This document shows positions 26,713 through 34,091 of a stretch of DNA of 55,121 nucleotides, one piece after another; the stretch's first letter is position 1; every line of letters starts with the position of its first letter. The position numbers and the translations under genes were made by a program. This stretch comes from JASDSY01 sp041441465 (GTDB taxonomy: Bacteria; Muiribacteriota; UBA9980). The notes under the pieces are model-generated. The model searched no databases. It worked only from the letters and a program-made list of their open reading frames with translations, and was not told the DNA's origin. The stretch spans positions 1-55,121 of the forward strand of contig JASDSY010000028.1 of assembly GCA_041441465.1 (NCBI GenBank). The letters are read 5' to 3'.

Positions 26713-27642
26713 ATATGTTACAAAAATCAAGGTAACTAAAAGATAAAAGTTTTTTAATTTATTCAATTGTGTGACGATAAAAGGCTTGTTCCAGGGATTC
26801 TGGCCGCCGTAGGCATGTTCGGCTTTGTGCAGTTCTATTTCTTCGCTGGTCATATTTTTGACGTCGTGTTCGTCATCGTCATGGCAGACGTGTGCGGAAT
26901 GAAACGGGGCGTCATGCTCATCTGAATGGTCTTTAAATTTGTTCGAATAGGAATCCGCGTTATTTTGTTTGTTTTTTCCCTTGGGATCGGCTCTGCTTAT
27001 AATGGCGGCCGTATTTGAATTTAATTCGGCTCCGCTTGAATGCGCCTCAAGGTAATTATGCAATATGCTTGCAAACCGCATTGTATCGTCATCGCATTCG
27101 TCAGTTTTATATTTTATGGCATTTTGCGTTAAAATAATTGTTTCCGATGTTTTATGAAAGTCGAAATAAGAAATAAACGCTGCCTGTACATAAAGTTCCG
27201 ATATTCTAGTGTTTAGCGGCAAGCCGGTTTTCATGTCAGTATTTTTTTCAATTGCTTCGGTAATTGTTTCTAATGCCTCTTTTGGCTTATCAAGATTCGT
27301 CGAAAGGTGATAAGATAAAACTGTATATGCGTCAACGAGCGAAGGGTCGAATATGACGGCTATTTTTAAAAGAGGCACTATTTCTGAATTGCCGCGTAAA
27401 GATGTCGCGGTGGAATGAAAATATTCATCGCAGCGCAGCCAGAAATATGAGGCGATTATCTGCCTTGATTCCTTTGTCATTACCGAGGCGATGTTTATAA
27501 TCGGGTTAGTTTCGGTAATATTTATTTTGCTGCCTGTGATATTTTTTAACATACTGCATGAAAAAATAAATACAATTACGATTAAAAATATGAAAGCGTA
27601 ATATTTAAGATTAAGATTTTTTTTGTCAGTAGCGTTTCCCAT
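26680..27642 (-). CDS. Bitopic membrane protein with helical repeats and a histidine/aspartate-rich loop
   Basis: 320 residues, family not recognised. One transmembrane helix near each end (~14-32 and ~295-314) brackets an extracytoplasmic domain with TPR-like helices (~70-215: DPSLVDAYTVLSYHL, KEALETITEAIEKN). Residues ~234-275 form a metal-binding-looking cluster of His, Asp and Glu with one Cys (DHSDEHDAPFHSAHVCHDDD). The gene follows an ABC-2 ATPase and permease with 22 bases between, so it is probably an accessory subunit of that transporter, perhaps presenting a metal ion or metal-carrying substrate. Metal binding is inferred from composition only. Confidence 0.7.
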   Translation of the reverse strand: MGNATDKKNLNLKYYAFIFLIVIVFIFSCSMLKNITGSKINITETNPIINIASVMTKESRQIIASYFWLRCDEYFHSTATSLRGNSEIVPLLKIAVIFDPSLVDAYTVLSYHLSTNLDKPKEALETITEAIEKNTDMKTGLPLNTRISELYVQAAFISYFDFHKTSETIILTQNAIKYKTDECDDDTMRFASILHNYLEAHSSGAELNSNTAAIISRADPKGKNKQNNADSYSNKFKDHSDEHDAPFHSAHVCHDDDEHDVKNMTSEEIELHKAEHAYGGQNPWNKPFIVTQLNKLKNFYLLVTLIFVTYLTIRRIIVRY

Positions 27643-27664
27643 CTATGTTTACCTTCCGCGATTT

Positions 27665-28432
27665 TTAAATGTCTTTTCTTTCAAATAATTTGACTGCCGT
27701 AATTAAGATTATTAAGTTAAGCGATACCGAATATAACGTCAGTGAAGTTAAGTAGGCGGCTGCGCCTTTAAAAGCTTCGTTTGAAACATGCTCCGCGGTA
27801 TAAAAATTAAAATTCGGTATTATATAAAATGTCAAAAGTTCGGTTATATTATTTATTAAAGCGCTGCCGCTTTTTTTGGCGACATAATTTATATATCCGC
27901 TCCAGTGACCGATTATGTAAGCGAAAGCCGCGAGTACTGGTGTTATTACGAGTGAAGATATAACCGCGAATAAGACCGTAAGCGAGCAAAGCACCGAAAA
28001 TTTCAATATCATTACATAATAATATATCATTGATATGAAACTTATTGTGTTTGAGTTAAAATAAATTATCAGGAAGATTTCCAAAAATAAAACCAGCGTT
28101 CCGAAAGCTACAAAAATAAGTGTGCCAAAATACTTTCCGAGGAGATATTCGGTGCGCGACGTTTCCGATGTAAGCGCAAAATAAGCGAGTTTATTTTCAA
28201 TTTCTCCCCTTATTTGAGTGGTTAAGAGATAAATGCACAAAAATGCTCCGATAATGGAAGCTAAAGACGAACCGAAATCAAAAATCAGGCGGTTCTGGAT
28301 CCCCTGTGAATAAAAATCGAGGGCGAAATTTGCCGATATTATAAAAATAGCTATAAGCATTACTGTTATAAAAATTTTATTTCGGAATGATTCGACAAAT
28401 AAATATTTTGCGATTGTAATTATTTTTTTCAT
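27665..28432 (-). CDS. ABC-2 type transporter permease
   Basis: 255 residues with six predicted transmembrane helices, the ABC-2/NosY-like layout: an N-terminal helix after a short basic start, a long helix pair at ~50-75 and ~95-120, further helices at ~135-165 and ~165-185, and a final helix (~230-250) just before FERKDI. The sequence TTQIRGEIENKLAYFALTSETSRTEY matches the cytoplasmic coupling region typical of NosY-like permeases, where the protein contacts its ATPase. The gene is 11 bases downstream of the ATPase gene. Substrate unknown. Confidence 0.85.
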   Translation of the reverse strand: MKKIITIAKYLFVESFRNKIFITVMLIAIFIISANFALDFYSQGIQNRLIFDFGSSLASIIGAFLCIYLLTTQIRGEIENKLAYFALTSETSRTEYLLGKYFGTLIFVAFGTLVLFLEIFLIIYFNSNTISFISMIYYYVMILKFSVLCSLTVLFAVISSLVITPVLAAFAYIIGHWSGYINYVAKKSGSALINNITELLTFYIIPNFNFYTAEHVSNEAFKGAAAYLTSLTLYSVSLNLIILITAVKLFERKDI

Positions 28433-28443
28433 ATATTATTTTC

Positions 28444-29196
28444 CTATTTTTTCATAAGCTCGAGATATCTGTTTTCGAGGCCGATAGTTTGATATTCTTT
28501 TATTTCACGGCTTTCTTGCAAAACACCATATTTGATGATAGAAACGCTGTCGCAGACTTTTTCAATCTCGGATATGTGATGCGAGCTGAAAAAAACCGTT
28601 TTGCCTGCTGCCTTAAATTGTTTTATTATTTCCAGAAGAAGTGATATGCCCTCCGGGTCGAGGCCGCTCGCCGGTTCGTCGAGTATCAGAAGATCCGGCT
28701 GTCGCAGGAGACATAAAGCTAACGAAAGACGCTGTTTCATGCCTTTGGAGAATTTTTCGACGGAAGTGTTTCCCCAATCGATTAATTCGACTGTTTTTAA
28801 AACCGAATTTATACTTTCAGATGTAATATTACGGCCTGAATATGAAATTGGATTTAATTTTGTTGAATAATTCAGGATTTCAACCGGCGTCAGAAACGGA
28901 TAATAATTGACTAATTCAGGGATATACATTACCTTTTTCAAATAACTTGAGTTTGATGTCGGAGTGCCGAATACTTTGACTTCCCCTGACGTCGGAAATA
29001 TAAGGCCCATTATTATTTTTATGGCCGTGGTTTTGCCCGCGCCGTTATGGCCTAAAAAGCCATGCACTTCGCCTGATTTTATTTTTAAATTAAGTTTGGT
29101 CAGCGCGTTTTGTTCGCGCTTTTCGAGATTTGCCGTATATGCTTTGCATAAGTCGACGCATTCTATCGCATAACGGTTTGAAGTATTTTCTGCCAT
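28444..29196 (-). CDS. ABC transporter ATP-binding protein
   Basis: 250 residues with a complete nucleotide-binding domain: Walker A GHNGAGKTTAIK (~54-65), signature FSKGMKQRLSLA, Walker B DLLILDEPASGLDP, and the switch histidine in FFSSHHISEIE. The signature starts with FSKGM rather than LSGGQ, as is common in ABC-2/NosF-type ATPases. With the permease and the histidine-rich partner it forms a three-gene operon. Confidence 0.93.
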   Translation of the reverse strand: MAENTSNRYAIECVDLCKAYTANLEKREQNALTKLNLKIKSGEVHGFLGHNGAGKTTAIKIIMGLIFPTSGEVKVFGTPTSNSSYLKKVMYIPELVNYYPFLTPVEILNYSTKLNPISYSGRNITSESINSVLKTVELIDWGNTSVEKFSKGMKQRLSLALCLLRQPDLLILDEPASGLDPEGISLLLEIIKQFKAAGKTVFFSSHHISEIEKVCDSVSIIKYGVLQESREIKEYQTIGLENRYLELMKK

Positions 29197-29255
29197 GATA
29201 AACCTCGGCTGTTTCTTTACTTTTAAAGTTAAATGTGGAAAAACATTTCATATTA

Positions 29256-29284
29256 TAAATATCATAATTTAAAATAAGTGTCAA
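29256..29284 (-). promoter_or_regulatory. Possible promoter for the ABC transporter operon
   Basis: A perfect minus-strand TTGACA (29284-29279) is followed after 17 bases by only a poor -10 (TATTTA), with TATAAT four bases further on. The good -35 and position 60-90 bases before the ATG make it plausible. Confidence 0.35.
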
Positions 29285-29361
29285 TAAAATATTATTATAC
29301 TTACGCAGTTTTAAGTATTGGAGTTATATTAAAAAAATAAGTGCTTAAATATGATTTTAAG

Positions 29362-29390
29362 TTGCAAAGGACGGTAAAATATGTTAAAAT
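29362..29390 (+). promoter_or_regulatory. Sigma-70 promoter for the Tsp/Prc protease gene
   Basis: TTGCAA (29362-29367), 17 bases, TAAAAT (29385-29390). Start point would be ~58 bases before the ATG at 29455. Confidence 0.65.
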
Positions 29391-29454
29391 ACAGCCAAAA
29401 TTATTGTAAATTATGTGAGATTTAGTTTTTAATTCATAGAAATCAGGAGTAATT

Positions 29455-31458
29455 ATGATTAATAAGTTTACCTGCGGATTAAGTTCAAATGTTTTGAAGA
29501 AATTTAAATTAGCTTTTTTTATCTTATTTTTAACGTGCTTTATTATTTTTAACCTTTCAGGAGTAAATGCGGCTTCGACTTCAAATTCGACCGGAATTGC
29601 ATACAAAGACATCCCGGCGATATCGAGTTATTTTCTTTATACACATGTAACTCAGCGCGAGATGAATGAAACGATATATGTTCGTATGGTTCATAATTTT
29701 ATTAAAATGCTCGATCCGACAAAATTATTCTTTCTTGCTGACGATGTTACTAATTTCGAGAACGAGGCGCAGAAAAATTCTAAAGCGTTGCTTGAGGATT
29801 TTAAAAATTCTGATTGTTCATATTTTATAAAAATTCATACGCTTTTTAAACAGCGTTTTGAAGAAAGATATGCGGATATTAACTCGATCCTAAACGATAA
29901 ATTTCAGCCTCTGCCGCAAAAAGAAACTGAAAATCTTGATTCGCCTGAAGCACAATTTTTAAAGTCAACCGCGGAAATCGAACTGCGTTTGAAAAAGATA
30001 TTGAGTATTCAGTACGAGGGATTAAAAGCGGCCAAAAAACCTGTAGATGAAATTATAAAAAAGTTAAAAAAAAGATATGAGGAAATTCATAAGCATTATA
30101 GCGAATTCGATTCGAACAAGATAGCGGATTATGTTTTGAAAAGTTTCGCTACGGGGCTTGACCCGCATTCCTTATACTTTAACCCGACTGAGCTTGAAAA
30201 TTTTAACATAAGTTTTAAGCTTTCACTTGAAGGTATTGGAGCTACTTTGAAAAGCGATGACGGATATACTATAATAGATTCACTCGTTCCCGGAAGCCCG
30301 GCTAAAAATTCAGGGAAGATAATAGCAGGCGATAAAATAATAGCGGTAGGCCAGGAAAACGGTGATATGCTCGATGTCATAGGCATGGACCTTGACAAGG
30401 TTGTTCAAAAAATCCGCGGACCTAAAGGTACTAAAGTGCGGCTGAGCATACTGCGCGAACTTAAAAGCCAGACTTCTGAAACTTTCCTTGTGTCGCTTGT
30501 GCGTGATAAAATAAAATTAGTCGATCAGGCCGTAAAAAAAGATGTCAAGGTTATTGACGGGAAGAAATACGGCGTGATATCGGTTCCGTCCTTTTATGAA
30601 GATGCCGAGGGGCTTCGGAAAAATAAAGAAGAGGCAGCCTCGTGCTCGAAAGATGTAAGAAAAGCTCTTGAGTATTTTAAAGGCACAGGTGAAATTGAAG
30701 GCGTTATACTTGACTTAAGAAGCAATACCGGCGGGTCGCTTATGGAAGCGGTAAGAATGGCAGGACTTTTTATAAAACGCGGCGTCGTTGTAATGGTTAA
30801 AGACGCTTATGGCCGTGTCCAGGAACTTCCTGATGAAGATGCGGATCAGTTATATAAAGGCAACCTCGTAGTGCTTATTAATAAATTATCGGCATCGGCA
30901 TCGGAGATCGTCGCCGGCGCCCTTAAAGACTATGGGCGCGCTGTTGTCGCAGGGGATACTACCACTTACGGAAAAGGAAGCGTTCAGACGATGTTAAATC
31001 TGCCGAATAATCTCGGCGCTATTAAAGTCACCAACGCTATTTTTTATACCGCGGGCGGCGCTTCGACTCAAAAGAAGGGCGTAAGCTCAGATATTATTAT
31101 TCCGAGCCTTACCGAGGAATTTAAGCACGGCGAAAGCACAGCTGAGTATGCACTCGATTGGAGCATAATCAGTTCGTCGATACCGAAAATTGCCGCGGAT
31201 GAATTTATTTCAGTAAGAGATGAAAGCTTGTCTAAAATTATTCCGTTGCTTGCGGGTAACAGCAAGAAAAGGATAGACGAGAATCCGAAATTCAAGGAAT
31301 TAACCGATAAAACAAAAAAGAAAAAAATCGATGAAGACGGCTTGGTTGAAGGCGAAACGAATGAAAATGAAATAAAGAAGAAAGACGATCTCGTTCTCGA
31401 CGAAGCGATAAACATATTAAAAGATATGAAACAGGCCGGAACTCAGGCTGTTAAATAA
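29455..31458 (+). CDS. prc: Tail-specific / C-terminal processing protease (S41)
   Basis: 667 residues. N-terminal signal or anchor (~17-37), then the helical N-terminal domain typical of Tsp (MLDPTKLFFLADDV), a PDZ domain (~250-340, SLEGIGATLKSDDGYTII) that binds substrate C-termini, and the S41 core. The catalytic serine lies in SASASE (479-484; Ser481 by alignment to E. coli Prc) with Lys507 in TYGKGSVQ. It degrades or trims periplasmic proteins with exposed hydrophobic C-termini, including tagged peptides and cell-wall enzymes. The C-terminal end is long and lysine-rich. The cation-exchanger-like gene follows after 25 bases. Confidence 0.93.
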   Translation: MINKFTCGLSSNVLKKFKLAFFILFLTCFIIFNLSGVNAASTSNSTGIAYKDIPAISSYFLYTHVTQREMNETIYVRMVHNFIKMLDPTKLFFLADDVTNFENEAQKNSKALLEDFKNSDCSYFIKIHTLFKQRFEERYADINSILNDKFQPLPQKETENLDSPEAQFLKSTAEIELRLKKILSIQYEGLKAAKKPVDEIIKKLKKRYEEIHKHYSEFDSNKIADYVLKSFATGLDPHSLYFNPTELENFNISFKLSLEGIGATLKSDDGYTIIDSLVPGSPAKNSGKIIAGDKIIAVGQENGDMLDVIGMDLDKVVQKIRGPKGTKVRLSILRELKSQTSETFLVSLVRDKIKLVDQAVKKDVKVIDGKKYGVISVPSFYEDAEGLRKNKEEAASCSKDVRKALEYFKGTGEIEGVILDLRSNTGGSLMEAVRMAGLFIKRGVVVMVKDAYGRVQELPDEDADQLYKGNLVVLINKLSASASEIVAGALKDYGRAVVAGDTTTYGKGSVQTMLNLPNNLGAIKVTNAIFYTAGGASTQKKGVSSDIIIPSLTEEFKHGESTAEYALDWSIISSSIPKIAADEFISVRDESLSKIIPLLAGNSKKRIDENPKFKELTDKTKKKKIDEDGLVEGETNENEIKKKDDLVLDEAINILKDMKQAGTQAVK

Positions 31459-31483
31459 AATAGTTTTTAAAAGGTGATTTTTT

Positions 31484-32815
31484 ATGGCAGGTTCTTTTGG
31501 TAAAAAGGTGGTTAAATTTTTAAGTTTTTTGGTGCTGGCCGGAGCCGTATGCGCTTTGTCTTATTATCTCGGCATTAAGGGTATTTTAATAAGCCTGATA
31601 ATAATTTTTGCCGCAGTTCTTATCGGTTACGGCGCCGATATGCTTGAAATGGTTCTGCCGGGCGGCGTGGCAATTGCAATTGTTGCGCTTCTGCAAATAT
31701 CGCCTGAATTTTTTGTCGAATGGGCGACTGTAAAAAGAGCGGCGCTTGAACCTTTGTTCATGACTAAAATCGATATACTTTATTATCCTTTTATGCTTTA
31801 CAGGGTTGTTCCGTTCGAACCGAGCTTTACCCATAACGCCATGGCAAACCTTTATGGCGCGAATAAATTACTCGTCGGATTCGGGCCGCCGCTCGTTTTT
31901 TTTGTATATTATTTCTTTTCGCATACACGCAAGGAAAATTATATAGAATTTCATAAAATAAAGTCTTATAGTATTTTTGTAATGCTTTTTGCCATTTTAT
32001 ATAATTTTATAATGTATCTGAAAAATTCATTAATGTGGTATGACAGCATTTTCCTTATTATTATATATATAATTTCAGTTGTCTATATAGGAAAAATGGA
32101 AATAAAATATGAAAAAACACATTCGTCAGAGACGGCTGATAAGGAGAATGAAGAAAATGAAAGCTTTTTCATGCGGTTCCTTAAGAGAATTTCAAAAAAT
32201 AAAGCCGGTATTGTTATAGCTTTTAACGTATATGCCATAGCGTTCGCTTTTTTAGTTTTCGGCGGCGGTCTGCTCGTTCATTATTCCGAAACGTTTCTTG
32301 AAGTGCTCCTTGAAGCTTCGGTTTTAGCCGGAATTCCGACATTTTTTTTCATAGGCTACGTCGCGCCGTTTATGTCTGAATTCCCTGAAAAACTTGTGGC
32401 TATAGGTTTTGCGATGAAAGGCGAAGAGGACACCGCGATGATAAATTTTTTGAGTTCCATTTTATCGCAATTGACTCTTCTTACGGCTATGGTGCCGCTT
32501 GTTTACAGTTTTTACAGAGGCGAACTTACAGGAATTGTTTTTGATCATGTACAGAGCCAGGAATTGCTGCTTGTAGTCGCGATGGTCCTTTTTTCGCTTA
32601 TGATGTTTTTCGATTTGAAATTTACTATTCGTGAAACTATTATGGCTCTGGGTTTATTCTTGTGGCAGTTCATGTTTCCTGATTCGCGCGAACTTGTTAC
32701 CAAAATTTATTTTGTATTGTTTCTTTCTTATGTTCTTGAATTTTTTCTCGAAAACAGGCATAAAGAAATGTGGCAGGTTGTTTCTGCTAAAGTTGAGGAA
32801 CCGAAAGATAAATAA
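31484..32815 (+). CDS. Divergent cation exchanger-like membrane protein (CaCA superfamily)
   Basis: 443 residues, about ten transmembrane helices in two inverted halves split by a charged cytoplasmic loop (~205-240). Each half carries an alpha-repeat-like segment: LQISPEFFVEW in the first and GIPTFFFIGYVAPFMSEFPE in the second. The latter resembles the Gly-Pro ... Ser-x-Pro-Glu motif whose acidic residue binds Ca2+ in Na+/Ca2+ exchangers. NLYGANKLLVG in the first half recalls the GSN-type second helix. The motifs are weaker than in bona fide exchangers, so ion and direction are uncertain. Co-transcribed with the Tsp/Prc protease. Confidence 0.65.
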   Translation: MAGSFGKKVVKFLSFLVLAGAVCALSYYLGIKGILISLIIIFAAVLIGYGADMLEMVLPGGVAIAIVALLQISPEFFVEWATVKRAALEPLFMTKIDILYYPFMLYRVVPFEPSFTHNAMANLYGANKLLVGFGPPLVFFVYYFFSHTRKENYIEFHKIKSYSIFVMLFAILYNFIMYLKNSLMWYDSIFLIIIYIISVVYIGKMEIKYEKTHSSETADKENEENESFFMRFLKRISKNKAGIVIAFNVYAIAFAFLVFGGGLLVHYSETFLEVLLEASVLAGIPTFFFIGYVAPFMSEFPEKLVAIGFAMKGEEDTAMINFLSSILSQLTLLTAMVPLVYSFYRGELTGIVFDHVQSQELLLVVAMVLFSLMMFFDLKFTIRETIMALGLFLWQFMFPDSRELVTKIYFVLFLSYVLEFFLENRHKEMWQVVSAKVEEPKDK

Positions 32816-32847
32816 TTCAAAAATTTAACGATAAATCGCAAAATTTC

Positions 32848-34068
32848 TTATTTGCCTGCGTTGAAAATAACGCAGGCATTTTTCTTTATAATAGCTTTTT
32901 TTAATTGATGGAGCTTTTTTAATGCCGCCGTATTGAATTGATTTGAGTTAATAAGATTATTGATTGTTTTTTCGAATTCGCTTTCGATTATTTTGGTTTG
33001 AGCTTTGATTATAGTTTCCGAATTTGCCGTAATGTTTTTATCGGAAGCTTTTTTTATATTATTAATCGCGGCTTTAATTATAGTTTCGGCTTTGCCGATA
33101 AAATCTTTGTCATCGCGCCTTTTTTTATTCAATTCGCGTGCGGATTTGCCGTTTATCAAATCGTCGACGATATATAAATTGACTTTATCATTATTACGGA
33201 GATTAGGATTAAGATTACGGCAAATTGAAAGGTCGAAAATGAGAACGTTATGGTTTAAATTGTCGGTAAAACAGGAATTGTCAATGTGAAACCCGATGTT
33301 ATCGATGTTTAATATTATGACATCGCATTCCTGCATTTTTTTTATAAGGCGGTTGGGCTGTTTATAATCGTTTTTTATTATTGATATGTCGAGGCAATTT
33401 ACCAGGCGCAATTTATATAAAACCGCATTTATAATTTTGCCGGTACCGATTATAAGAAATTTTAATTCTGAAATATCTTTGAAGTTATTGTCAAAATATC
33501 TGAGTGAAAGGTTTTTTTCGATAGCATGGATTATATTTGCGGCAGCCCCTGCCCGGTCGGCAAATATAGGAATTTTATCACGTATTTTGTTTACGGTTTT
33601 AAGGGCTTCTGAAAATATCCGCCTGATGTTTTTGCCCGTTGTTTTGTGTTTTTCGCAGTTGGCGAAACTGTCTTTTATCTGACCGAGCACCTGTATTTCG
33701 CCTATATCTTCGGATTCGAACCCGGCGGCCGTTCTTAAAAGGTGATTTAATGCATCATTTTCAAAAGCCGTAAATATTTTACCGCTTGCTTTAATACCTG
33801 CGTTTTGTATGATTTCATCGAAGTAATTTCTTATTTGGCCCGCGATGAGTTTCAGGAGCGTCCGGGCATTCATTTCCGAATGGAATATTATTTCAAATCT
33901 CAAGCATGTCGAAATTATTGACGCTTCGACAGCCGGGATAATTTTTTTTATGTTATTGTATAATTTTAAGAAAGCTTCGAAGTTATAATCATATTTTTCA
34001 ACTAATTTTAAGATATCGGTTTTGCACCTTATATTTTTTTGATTGAGCCCTATGACGAAAATACCCAT
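32848..34068 (-). CDS. Glutamyl-tRNA reductase-like protein (divergent HemA)
   Basis: 406 residues. The N-terminal domain has the HemA catalytic segment as STCLRFE (53-59), keeping the nucleophile Cys55 but replacing the usual Asn and Thr of STCNRTE. The second signature is present as GFESEDIGEIQVLGQIK (canonical G-L-D-S-x-x-x-G-E-x-Q-I-L-G-Q). A Rossmann segment (FLIIGTGKIINAVL) for NADPH and a helical dimerisation tail follow. The family reduces glutamyl-tRNA to glutamate-1-semialdehyde, the first step of C5 tetrapyrrole synthesis. No other heme genes are in the window, and the motif changes leave activity uncertain. It follows the AsmA-like gene by 23 bases. Confidence 0.78.
   Translation of the reverse strand: MGIFVIGLNQKNIRCKTDILKLVEKYDYNFEAFLKLYNNIKKIIPAVEASIISTCLRFEIIFHSEMNARTLLKLIAGQIRNYFDEIIQNAGIKASGKIFTAFENDALNHLLRTAAGFESEDIGEIQVLGQIKDSFANCEKHKTTGKNIRRIFSEALKTVNKIRDKIPIFADRAGAAANIIHAIEKNLSLRYFDNNFKDISELKFLIIGTGKIINAVLYKLRLVNCLDISIIKNDYKQPNRLIKKMQECDVIILNIDNIGFHIDNSCFTDNLNHNVLIFDLSICRNLNPNLRNNDKVNLYIVDDLINGKSARELNKKRRDDKDFIGKAETIIKAAINNIKKASDKNITANSETIIKAQTKIIESEFEKTINNLINSNQFNTAALKKLHQLKKAIIKKNACVIFNAGK
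32853..32886 (+). terminator. Terminator of the protease/exchanger operon, inside the convergent gene
   Basis: Perfect 10-bp stem TGCCTGCGTT (32853-32862) / AACGCAGGCA (32869-32878) with a six-base loop and a T-rich tail on the plus strand. It lies within the last codons of the antisense HemA-like gene. Confidence 0.9.
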
Positions 34069-34091
34069 ATGACACCAATTTTCATTAATAA

